From QHXQ01 sp045807745 (GTDB taxonomy: Bacteria; Acidobacteriota; Blastocatellia; Pyrinomonadales; Pyrinomonadaceae): a stretch of 64,000 nt of DNA. Shown in pieces: positions 1-6,795 of this stretch (positions within the stretch are counted from its first letter, which is position 1; every line of letters starts with the position of its first letter). Where the stretch lies: positions 186,001 to 250,000 of the forward strand of contig JBJMGT010000015.1 in assembly GCA_045807745.1 (NCBI GenBank). Direction: 5' to 3'. Under the pieces are notes generated by a model. That model was given only the letters and a program-made list of their open reading frames with translations. It had not been told where the DNA came from and did not search any database. The translations under genes were made by a program, and so were the position numbers.

Positions 1-444
1 ACCACAGAGAATACGGCCACAACTAACACCAATAGCAGCACGACTACCAATCAATCAGTCAGCACGACCATGCCTGCGGGCAGCGTGCCGCCAATATCGT
101 CTGCCCACGGCAGTGCGCCAACCGGGGCGACCGGCTCAACCGAAAAGCCGGAAGGCGTGGACACGGCCGCGCTCGATGCGAAGATCGAGAAGCTGGAAGC
201 GAAAGTTAAAGGTGGCAGCGCAACGGCCGCGGATAAGAAGACGCTCGCCGAGACATATTTTGAACGCGGCAACATCTATTACAACGCCGGCAGCCCGCGC
301 CTCTACAAGTTCGCCCTCGGCGATCTACGTCGCGTGCTCAAATACGACGCGACGAACACCGAAGCGCACGAGAAGGTCGATGAGCTGGTCAGAATTTATA
401 ACTCGATGGGCCGGCCCGTCCCGCAGAACGGCCTTGAACCTTGA
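1..444 (+). CDS. C-terminal part of a TPR-like protein (5' end outside window)
   Basis: The frame is open from the first base to TGA at 442-444, so only the last 147 residues are visible. They begin with about 45 residues of Thr/Ser/Asn/Gly-rich linker, followed by a charged helical stretch and a helix-turn-helix repeat of TPR type (around LAETYFERGNIYYNAGS and the following FALGDLRRVLKYD). This suggests a scaffold or protein-interaction domain at the C-terminus. A possible stem-loop lies 15 bases after the stop. Function unknown. The low-complexity linker suggests an extracytoplasmic or multi-domain protein, but nothing visible identifies the family. Confidence 0.7.
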   Translation, partial: TTENTATTNTNSSTTTNQSVSTTMPAGSVPPISSAHGSAPTGATGSTEKPEGVDTAALDAKIEKLEAKVKGGSATAADKKTLAETYFERGNIYYNAGSPRLYKFALGDLRRVLKYDATNTEAHEKVDELVRIYNSMGRPVPQNGLEP

Positions 445-459
445 TCAGTAAGTAGTTTT

Positions 460-477
460 CTGCCCATCTGTGGGCAG
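460..477 (+). terminator. Possible terminator hairpin after the TPR-like gene
   Basis: Perfect 7-bp stem CTGCCCA/TGGGCAG with a 4-base loop, 15 bases after the stop at 444. No T-run follows, so intrinsic termination is uncertain. Confidence 0.35.
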
Positions 478-504
478 CGGTAAAAGTCGTCGGTTAGAGT
501 GATG

Positions 505-601
505 AGACCGCTACTAGCGGTAATTTACGCTTAGGAGAGTGTTATACCGCACATCGCGGTAATTGCCGCTTGTTAGGGTATTATACCGCTAGTAGCGGTC
601 T
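505..601. repeat. Cluster of short palindromes just upstream of an integron-type cassette
   Basis: Three small palindromes occur in 97 bp. The first (507-521) is ACCGCTA-c-TAGCGGT. The second (545-561) is TACCGC-acatc-GCGGTA. The third (585-599) is ACCGCTA-g-TAGCGGT. The first and third lie in an exact 18-bp inverted repeat (505-522 and 584-601), so the block can also fold as one long hairpin. It ends 8 bases before the cassette boundary at 609/610. A comparable but different palindrome pair sits at the entry side of the second cassette locus (23092-23154). Confidence 0.7.
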
Positions 602-609
602 AATAAGCG

Positions 610-1352
610 TTGGGCTGCTTCACTGCATAGAAGCAATCAAGAACTTGGAGCGACGGAAATGAAAATGGAAGCTATGGAAGCTAAGGACTGGATATCCTTG
701 GTCAGTATTATTGCTACTGTAACTCTGGCAATAGTGACCCTTCTTGTAAGCCGGCGTAGAGAAAAGCATCAACAGGAGCGCGACGACAGACTGCGTAAAG
801 ACCAGCAGGCACGCGAAGATTCTTTACGTGAGAAAGGGCGCATCGACTTTCCACAGGTAGAGTTCAACATCGATTGTAACTTTTATGGGCCGCAGCAAGA
901 TGAGTATCTAGTGGAAGTATTATTAACAGTTCATAACATGGGGCACGTTAAGCATGAACTGAAAGACGTGCGTTTACGGATCAGAGGCATTAAAGAGAAT
1001 CAAAAGCTCGAATATTGGGAGGATCACGGCCACAGGCTTAAATTCCCGGAAAAGCTAGTGCCAAGTGAAACTGAAGTCGGGCAGTTTTTCGCCGAGCCCG
1101 GTGAAAAGCATGTGATCACATATGTGACAAAAATCCCTGCATCAATCAAATATATTTCAGCATACGCGAGACATTCATTTGGTGCTGATAAGCTTCTTCA
1201 TGATACTGAAAGAGTGTTTCCTGTGAAGGCGCGGTAACATTCTGCCACAGCTCAGCCCAACAACGCCATGCAGCCGACCGCGCAATAGCGTTGCTTTCAT
1301 GCGCGAGACTTGGCCGTCATCACGTTGTCTGCGCGGCGGCTGATGGCGGGCG
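610..1352 (+). mobile_element. Integron-type gene cassette 1 (single gene plus attC)
   Basis: The left boundary is G|TTGGGC at 609-615 and the right boundary is G|TTAGGC at 1352-1358. The R'' box of the attC at 1255-1261 (GCCCAAC) is the exact complement of the left-boundary box GTTGGGC, not of the right one. This is what a circular cassette opened by attC recombination should show. One ORF (659-1237) fills the element in the usual orientation, with 49 bases of leader and a short gap before attC. Base composition is visibly more AT-rich than the flanks. No integrase is seen, so this is a lone cassette. Confidence 0.82.
659..1237 (+). CDS. Cassette-borne membrane-anchored protein of unknown function
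   Basis: 192 residues. One N-terminal transmembrane helix (about 11-31) is followed by a highly charged Arg/Lys/Glu/Asp/Gln coiled-coil-like segment (32-62). A soluble region (63-190) with alternating hydrophobic strands and a His-rich stretch near 95-130 follows. The start ATG is preceded by GGAG at 647-650, 8 bases away. ATGs at 665 and 674 are alternatives. The gene is the only cargo of cassette 1 and its AT-richer composition suggests recent transfer. No family recognised. The membrane anchor plus coiled coil would suit a sensor or stress protein, but that is a guess. Confidence 0.8.
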   Translation: MKMEAMEAKDWISLVSIIATVTLAIVTLLVSRRREKHQQERDDRLRKDQQAREDSLREKGRIDFPQVEFNIDCNFYGPQQDEYLVEVLLTVHNMGHVKHELKDVRLRIRGIKENQKLEYWEDHGHRLKFPEKLVPSETEVGQFFAEPGEKHVITYVTKIPASIKYISAYARHSFGADKLLHDTERVFPVKAR

Positions 1353-1358
1353 TTAGGC
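1255..1358 (+). other. attC recombination site of cassette 1
   Basis: 104-bp imperfect palindrome running from GCCCAAC (1255-1261, R'') to GTTAGGC (1352-1358, R'). The left arm reads CGCCATGCAGCCGACCGCGC. The complement of the right arm reads CGCCATCAGCCGCCGCGC. The arms pair except for two unpaired bases in the left arm (G in CATGCAG, and A after CAGCCG), which is the extrahelical-base pattern that sets attC polarity. The central part (about 1285-1330) is unpaired or variable. Length is within the known attC range. Confidence 0.85.
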
Positions 1359-1452
1359 GGCTTACAAAAAAACAGAAGCAGGGTTGAATGTAAGCGGCGC
1401 GCATAAGCACCAGCCGCGTCGAATGGTTACGTCGTGCGGGCCGCCGCCCAAC

Positions 1453-1890
1453 TCATTGTGGCCGGTTCTTTATCTCGCGCAGCCGCGCCTGTTGCTCGGG
1501 TGTCAGACCGTTTTTAATCCGCACGACCAGAGTGAAGTGCGTCCGCTTGATTTCGCGTTCGAGGTTTAGAATTTTATCTAACTGCGCCAGCACTTGCTGC
1601 TCATCAATTCTCGGCCCTTTCACCAGCGCAATCATTGTCTCCGATTCACTTTGCAGTTGCCACTGCAATTCGGTGAAGCGCGCCTGGGCCTTCTGGACTT
1701 CGGCCTTGATTAAATTCTTTTGCTCCTCGCTGAGGCCGAGGGCTTGCTGATGTTGCATCACCAACTCCGGCGGAAAGAGGCTGTCGCCAAGTGGGTCGGG
1801 CGGGGGTTGGGGCGGCTGTAGCGGCTGTTGCGCCCAGGCAACACAGCCGATGAAAAGCAGACAAGCGCACAAACCGTAAACTCTACGCAT
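1453..1890 (-). CDS. Spy/CpxP-like (LTXXQ) periplasmic protein
   Basis: 145 residues with a signal peptide (about 1-20, ending at the Ala-Trp-Ala-Gln region). A Pro/Gln-rich stretch leads into an all-helical domain of the Spy/CpxP/heavy-metal-sensor type. The family signature is visible twice as LSEEQ (about 53) and LTPEQ (about 129), in the usual places. Such proteins act as periplasmic chaperones or metal-stress sensors. The SD GGGAGG lies 7 bases before ATG. It is the last gene of an apparent three-gene operon behind an ECF sigma factor and a membrane anti-sigma-like protein, which fits an envelope-stress module. Confidence 0.78.
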   Translation of the reverse strand: MRRVYGLCACLLFIGCVAWAQQPLQPPQPPPDPLGDSLFPPELVMQHQQALGLSEEQKNLIKAEVQKAQARFTELQWQLQSESETMIALVKGPRIDEQQVLAQLDKILNLEREIKRTHFTLVVRIKNGLTPEQQARLREIKNRPQ

Positions 1891-1917
1891 CTTTTTTCCT
1901 CCCTTATTTCCTTTGCT

Positions 1918-2487
1918 TCATTCGTTCTCGTCAAAGCTGAGGGCTTTGATGTCTGCCGTTGTTGTGCTGAGACGCGGAATGGTTCTGAGCAATCGGTCAC
2001 CGGGAGATCGCAACAAAAAGTCGGTGGGCGAATGCCACCGGGAGATAAGCATGTCAGGTGGCTGTGACTGTCCCGGCAGTCGTCGCCTGCTGGCTTTCTG
2101 TTTGTTTCCGAAACCCGTTGCCATAGCCAACTTCGCCTTTCGTCTTAGTCTGGCCTGCGAGCTTTCTGCATGGCTCGCCGAAGCCGTATTAGAAACGGCA
2201 CTCGGCGGGGGCGACGGCGCGTCTATCGCAGTTGGCGCAAAAGCTGTCGGCGGGATCGGTTGCATTAGCAGTCGGTTGAAAGCTATGAAAGCGAAACTGC
2301 CGAGCAACGCCAGCGCGACGACGGCCGTGACCGACAGGCGAAGCATAAGTTGAGCGCGGGGAGCTTTATTTGTTTGCGCTAACGCCGCGCCCCAGTCGGT
2401 CATGAATGGCGGCGCGAGTCCTTCATCCGCCCGCTTCAACTCGCGGAATAGCTGCCTGATCTCGTGCTCTTCCCGATTCGGATTCAT
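1918..2487 (-). CDS. Membrane anti-sigma-like protein
   Basis: 189 residues. A charged cytosolic N-terminus (about 1-48) precedes one transmembrane helix (about 49-68), then a Pro/Ala/Ser-rich extracytoplasmic tail with basic stretches. No zinc-binding HxxxCxxC motif is present. The start lies inside the 3' end of the ECF sigma gene (65-bp overlap), with GAGGG 6 bases upstream of ATG, implying translational coupling. Topology and position fit an anti-sigma factor, but sequence alone does not prove it. Confidence 0.65.
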   Translation of the reverse strand: MNPNREEHEIRQLFRELKRADEGLAPPFMTDWGAALAQTNKAPRAQLMLRLSVTAVVALALLGSFAFIAFNRLLMQPIPPTAFAPTAIDAPSPPPSAVSNTASASHAESSQARLRRKAKLAMATGFGNKQKASRRRLPGQSQPPDMLISRWHSPTDFLLRSPGDRLLRTIPRLSTTTADIKALSFDENE

Positions 2488-3001
2488 TGCAGACCCTCGC
2501 TTTAGTCATCAAACGGCGCAGTCGTTTTTTTCCGCGCTCGTAATGAGTGCGCGCTGAACCGACGGACACCCCCATCACTGCGGCAGCCTCCGACAGGCTG
2601 AGGTCGTGATAAAAGACCAGTTGTAAGACCTCCCGCTGCCGCTGCGGTAAAGCGGCGAGCGCCTGCCGAAATAGCAACTGTACTTCCGACCGATAAATTG
2701 TTTCATCGAGACTTTCAGCCTGGGCCGTGTAACCGGCGCGCTCTGTGTACTTGCTTAGCTTCAGCCGGCGCAGGAATTTTCGCCGCCGCGCGTCGGCGGC
2801 CGTTTGCCGAATGACGGCGAAGAGCCATGTCTTGAACGCCGCCTTGCCATCAAAGCGGGCCTTTCCCTCCAGCACCTTGAGATAGACGGCTTGCAGCACG
2901 CTCTCCGCCTCTGACGGGTCTCGCCGGCAACAACTCAAGGCCCAGCCAAAGCTTTCGCGCTGGTACTTTTCCAGTTGCGACCGTAAGCCTGAAGAGTCCA
3001 T
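2423..3001 (-). CDS. ECF-type RNA polymerase sigma factor
   Basis: About 192 residues with sigma-70 region 2 (around residues 10-75, FKTWLFAVIRQTAADARRRK is the 2.4-like part) and region 4 (about 115-170, LPQRQREVLQLVFYHDLSLS then a helix-turn-helix). The start chosen is ATG at 3001 with GGAG close upstream; a TTG at 3019 in the same frame is possible. The gene overlaps the next by 65 bp. It is followed by a membrane anti-sigma-like protein and a CpxP-like periplasmic protein, so it probably controls an envelope or metal stress response. An ECF-like promoter candidate lies about 60 bases upstream. Confidence 0.88.
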   Translation of the reverse strand: MDSSGLRSQLEKYQRESFGWALSCCRRDPSEAESVLQAVYLKVLEGKARFDGKAAFKTWLFAVIRQTAADARRRKFLRRLKLSKYTERAGYTAQAESLDETIYRSEVQLLFRQALAALPQRQREVLQLVFYHDLSLSEAAAVMGVSVGSARTHYERGKKRLRRLMTKARVCNESESGRARDQAAIPRVEAGG

Positions 3002-3064
3002 GCACTCCGCACCAAGCAAATTAATCTGTCACATAATTAGTCGCTTCGCCCCACCAAATTATAT

Positions 3065-3086
3065 GACAGGAATGTGAGATAAGTTC
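3065..3086 (-). promoter_or_regulatory. Candidate ECF-type promoter (autoregulation)
   Basis: Read on the minus strand, GAACTT (3086-3081) is followed after 13 bases by GTC (3067-3065) and an AT-rich TATAAT-like stretch. This resembles the AAC...GTC pattern of ECF promoters. It lies about 60 bases upstream of the ECF sigma start. Assigned by eye only. Confidence 0.35.
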
Positions 3087-3137
3087 TTCGACCATTAGAG
3101 TATGGCGCTTTGTAAGTTAACAGCAGACGATATAAAC

Positions 3138-3175
3138 GCGCGGGGCGGCAGTTATTTGCAACTGTCGCCCCGCGC
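3138..3175 (-). terminator. Rho-independent terminator of the redox operon
   Basis: A stem of about 17 bp (GCGCGGGGCG... paired with ...CGCCCCGCGC, one G-U pair) with a 6-base loop. On the minus strand it is followed by TTTATAT. It begins 27 bases after the stop of the Fe-S/FAD oxidoreductase. Confidence 0.75.
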
Positions 3176-3201
3176 TTCTGTCTGTTAGTTGGCTGTTGGG
3201 C

Positions 3202-5202
3202 TTAACCGATCTTGACGCCGATGGATTCGAGGAACTTGGTTGGTTTGTCGCCGCCGATCATGGCGAAGATATAGTCGTTCTTGATCGTGGCCTTCTCTTC
3301 CTGCGAGCGCGCGTTCATCAGCACCACTTCGTCGTCGCGTATCTCTTTAATGGCCGTGCCGAAGTAGACTTTGATCTTCTTGTCGTCAATGCAGTCGTAG
3401 ACCTGCATCTTGTTGCCGAACTTGAGATCGTTCTTCAGGTCGCTGCGGACGACAAGCGTGACTTCATTGATCTCGTCTTCAGGGCGGAAGGTGATCTTGT
3501 CGCCCTGCCGGGTGGCCACCAGATCGACCGCGCCCTCGATGGCGGAGTTACCCGCACCGACGACGACGATCCGCTTGCGCTTGTACACGTTGGGATCGGT
3601 CAGCTTGTACTTGACCTTGTCTTCGGCGACGCCGTCGCGCGTGACCTTCATCTCTTCGCCGGGCAGACGGAGCTTCATCGGCGTGCCCGCGTTGCCGATA
3701 GCGAGAATGACGCGGCGGGCCTTGTAGGTGACCTTCTCTTTCTCCTTGCCTGCTTCAGTCTGGAGCGTGAAGTAGTCGCCGTCTTCCGCTTTCTTGACGG
3801 ACTTGCAGCTTTCGTTCTCGTTGATCTTGACGCCGTTCTCCTTCATGTTCATGAACCACGTGTTCAAGAGCACTTCGCGCTGGTCGCCCGCGACCTTGTG
3901 GCGCGCGTCGGCGAGCGCCTGATAGCGCGCCTCGTCGAGTTTGCCGGCGTTGATTTCAGCCTCGATGCGGTCGCCGTAAACTTGCTGCGCCAGATTGAGC
4001 CGGTCGTTTTTGCCGACCTCGCCGCCCTTAGCCTTGGCCTCGCGCTCTTCGTTGAGCAATTGCGCGAGTTGATATTTCTCTTCGCCATCGAGCAGCGTCT
4101 CGAACTTGTGACGCGCATTGCTGAGGCGCGTGCGCCCCGCCTCGTCGATCTGTTCAGTCAACTCGGCTTCGAGCAGTTGTTGATAACGGTCGCGCGCCTC
4201 CGTGAGCACCTGTTGCCCGGCCGCATCAAGCGAGCCGGCGCGCTCAGCCGCGAGCAGGTCTTTGGCGCGGCCCCGGTGCGGCCCGTCCAGCAGTTCTTCG
4301 ACTACCTCTTCGACGTACTCCTCCAAGCCCGGCAGGCGGATGCTGCCGTTCCACTCCATCGTCTCCGGTTTGAGGAAGACATACTTGCCTTTCGGATACT
4401 TGACGATGGTGGACATCACCGTGTCCTGCTCGACGCCGACATAGCGCAGCCCCAGTTTCTTCGCCATGATCGCGGCGGAGAGACCGGCGGGGCCCGCGCC
4501 GATGATGGCCACGTCATAGTCGGCCTGCGCGGGCGGGCCGCCGTTGCCGTTCGCGGCGTGCAGTTCGTGCGCGATGTGGATCGCGACGGCCGCGCCTTCG
4601 TTGGCGGCGTTCTTAATCAGCGGCGTGCCGGACACGTCGCCGATGATGTAACAGCCGGGCACGTCGGTCATAAATGAGGCGTCGCGGCGCGGGACTTTGC
4701 GCGGCGCAATCTTCTTCGTCGTGTTGACGACGATGCATGCCTTCGGATTGACGGGACACTCGACCTGACACGAGGTGTCCTCCATACACTGGTCGCGTGC
4801 AATGGGCGTGGAGATGCCGTTGACGATGGCGAGCACGTCGTGTGGGCACGCGTCCACGCAGGCGTGACAGCCGATGCAGCGCTCGGCGACGATGACCGGG
4901 TGCGGGTAGTTCGGCCCGTCCGGGTCATACCGCTCCAGCAACTCTTTCGAGAGGAAGATGCGGTTGTCCTCCTCACCCTTCTTCGCGGGCAGCGGGTTTT
5001 CGAGTAAGCGCCGCGCACGCGCCGCGTCGCGCAGAGCGAACGCCGCGCCGACCACGATGAGGAACAGACTGATGCCCACCCAACCCCACCAGGGCAAGCC
5101 CCCGAAGTATGCCTTACCGCCGATGTCGTCGCGCGAGAACAGATTCAGCGCGAGCAGTAGGATGGTGAGTGCAATGATGATGATGATTTGCGACTTTTTC
5201 AT
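3202..5202 (-). CDS. Membrane-anchored 2[4Fe-4S] ferredoxin / FAD-NAD(P) oxidoreductase fusion
   Basis: 666 residues. Two N-terminal transmembrane helices (about 5-22 and 36-57) precede a dicluster ferredoxin domain with CIGCHACVDACP (about 108) and a second Cys set CMEDTSCQVECP (about 138). A thioredoxin-reductase-like flavoprotein follows, with the FAD dinucleotide motif GAGPAGLSA (about 235) and the NAD(P)-binding motif GAGNSAIEGA (about 555). Between them is an inserted charged helical region of about 140 residues (300-440), unusual for this family. It likely passes electrons between NAD(P)H, flavin and Fe-S at the membrane. It is the last gene of an operon with a heptaheme cytochrome and a CNB/Fe-S membrane protein, so these may be its partners. 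Substrate unknown. Confidence 0.8.
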   Translation of the reverse strand: MKKSQIIIIIALTILLLALNLFSRDDIGGKAYFGGLPWWGWVGISLFLIVVGAAFALRDAARARRLLENPLPAKKGEEDNRIFLSKELLERYDPDGPNYPHPVIVAERCIGCHACVDACPHDVLAIVNGISTPIARDQCMEDTSCQVECPVNPKACIVVNTTKKIAPRKVPRRDASFMTDVPGCYIIGDVSGTPLIKNAANEGAAVAIHIAHELHAANGNGGPPAQADYDVAIIGAGPAGLSAAIMAKKLGLRYVGVEQDTVMSTIVKYPKGKYVFLKPETMEWNGSIRLPGLEEYVEEVVEELLDGPHRGRAKDLLAAERAGSLDAAGQQVLTEARDRYQQLLEAELTEQIDEAGRTRLSNARHKFETLLDGEEKYQLAQLLNEEREAKAKGGEVGKNDRLNLAQQVYGDRIEAEINAGKLDEARYQALADARHKVAGDQREVLLNTWFMNMKENGVKINENESCKSVKKAEDGDYFTLQTEAGKEKEKVTYKARRVILAIGNAGTPMKLRLPGEEMKVTRDGVAEDKVKYKLTDPNVYKRKRIVVVGAGNSAIEGAVDLVATRQGDKITFRPEDEINEVTLVVRSDLKNDLKFGNKMQVYDCIDDKKIKVYFGTAIKEIRDDEVVLMNARSQEEKATIKNDYIFAMIGGDKPTKFLESIGVKIG

Positions 5203-5255
5203 GTTCGTTGACAGCTAACGCATGCTGGTTCATGCGTGCGAATGCAAACTCGTAA

Positions 5256-6758
5256 TCACTGTGCCGCGCGCGCAATCAGGCCGGCGTCATGGGCCGCTTG
5301 CGTCCCGGCCGTCTGCGGCGGCTGTGAAATGAGCGATGGATTCCAGTGTCGCTTGTCCTCGACGTGCTGCACGTGGCAAGAGTTGCAGTTCGGCTTATCC
5401 TGTGCGATGACGGCGCGGTTCGTCGCCGGGTCGACATAACCGTTGTGACAGACGGCGCAGGTCTGGCGCGGCGTGGTGCGGTCGAGCGATGCGCCCCAGG
5501 ACTTGTGACAACTCGAACAGGACAACTCGCCCTCGGAATTAGCGGTCAAGCCGCCGATGGCGCGCACGCGATGCAGGTGCAGGGCGTGGAACTGTCCGCT
5601 CAGTTTTTGATCTTCGTTCTTCGCCGGCCATGCCGCCAGAATCTGTTTGACCTGTTCGGGCTTCTGCGCCAACTCCTTTTGATCAATCCCCATCCACGTC
5701 CAGTGTTCATTCATGACAGGATAACCGAACGTGCCGCCGTGCGGCGTGTGCACGGCCTTGCCGTTGTAGAGCCGCTTGTTGTTGTCGTTATGACAGCCGG
5801 CGCAGGTCTGTTCAACGTCGCCGCCCTGCGCGAAGCTGGCGTTTAATGAAGCCGGGCCGGGGCGGAAGTTCGCGCCCCTGTGTTCGGTGTGACAACTCGT
5901 GCAACCTAAGCCGGCTGCCTTGTGCGGCGGCGTGATGGTCGAGACGAAATCTTGGGTCTGATGACACGAGGCGCAGGCATCGTTCATGCTGGCCTTGACG
6001 GCGTGACAGGAGGTACAAGTGTTGCCGTTCGGCCGGTTGGCGATGGCTGGCGTCATGCTGAGCGCGGTGCGCGTGTGCGGATTGGAAACTGGCGAGGGCG
6101 AAAATGCGGTCGTGAAACTAAAGGCCGCAACCGCCGTGAGCACTGCGACTAGAATCGCCGCCCACGTCAAGATGGCGAACGGCCACGGACGGACGAGATC
6201 GCGCGTCGGGGCCCAGTTGAACCGAGCCTTGCCCAGACGCGGCGGCGCATGTGGCCGCAGGGGCGACGGGCGCGTGATCTTGCCGGCTTCACGCTTGCGT
6301 TTGTCCCAGAAGACCGCAAGGGCCGCATCGGCCTCGTCTTCAACGCCGGACGGGTGCGCGGCCGCCGCCGGCTCTGGCTCCGCCCCTTCGCCCTGCACTT
6401 CCGTATCGCCGATCCGGACGGCCGTCTGATAGATGACGCGTAGCGTGAGCGATTTGCCGTCGTGCCCGACGTTGAGGAAGAAGGGGCCGATCTGGACGAT
6501 GTCGCCATCCGTGATCGCTTCGCGCTCTTCTACCAGCCGCCCGTTGACGGTGGTCGAGTTCGACGGGCTGAGGTTGAAGACGTAAAAACTGCCGCCCACC
6601 TCCTTAATGCCCGCGTGGAGGCGCGAAACCGTCGGGTGGTTCAAGACCAGTTCGCAGTCGGGCAGACGCCCGATGGACAATCCTTCGGTCACGAGCGTGA
6701 CGGGATCGACGGCCTGATCCTCGCGGTCGATAATGAATGTGCTTAGCTGTTGCTTCAT
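5256..6758 (-). CDS. FHA domain - transmembrane - heptaheme cytochrome c fusion
   Basis: 500 residues. The N-terminal FHA phosphothreonine-binding domain (about 22-115) has the GRLPDCELVL...HPTVSRLHAGI pattern. A basic linker and one transmembrane helix (about 200-222) follow, then a periplasmic region with seven CxxCH heme c sites: CTSCH, CASCH, CTSCH, CAGCH, CSSCH, CAVCH, CNSCH. The predicted topology puts FHA inside and hemes outside. An FHA module in front of a multiheme cytochrome is unusual and suggests that electron transfer is coupled to Ser/Thr phosphorylation. Flanking spacers in the operon are 53 and 37 bases; the 53-base spacer holds a 7-bp hairpin at 5218-5237. The partner kinase is not in the window. 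Confidence 0.85.
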   Translation of the reverse strand: MKQQLSTFIIDREDQAVDPVTLVTEGLSIGRLPDCELVLNHPTVSRLHAGIKEVGGSFYVFNLSPSNSTTVNGRLVEEREAITDGDIVQIGPFFLNVGHDGKSLTLRVIYQTAVRIGDTEVQGEGAEPEPAAAAHPSGVEDEADAALAVFWDKRKREAGKITRPSPLRPHAPPRLGKARFNWAPTRDLVRPWPFAILTWAAILVAVLTAVAAFSFTTAFSPSPVSNPHTRTALSMTPAIANRPNGNTCTSCHAVKASMNDACASCHQTQDFVSTITPPHKAAGLGCTSCHTEHRGANFRPGPASLNASFAQGGDVEQTCAGCHNDNNKRLYNGKAVHTPHGGTFGYPVMNEHWTWMGIDQKELAQKPEQVKQILAAWPAKNEDQKLSGQFHALHLHRVRAIGGLTANSEGELSCSSCHKSWGASLDRTTPRQTCAVCHNGYVDPATNRAVIAQDKPNCNSCHVQHVEDKRHWNPSLISQPPQTAGTQAAHDAGLIARAAQ

Positions 6759-6795
6759 GCTCGCTTATGTGTCGAAAGAGAAGAAATCACGCGCG

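Noticed and set aside
505..601. Regularly spaced palindromes could suggest a small CRISPR array.
   Set aside because: The units alternate in orientation, are only 15-18 bp and have no equal-length unique spacers; no cas genes nearby.
3196..4677. Long open frame on the plus strand opposite the Fe-S/FAD gene.
   Set aside because: It mirrors the third-codon GC bias of the real minus-strand gene; no motif, no SD.
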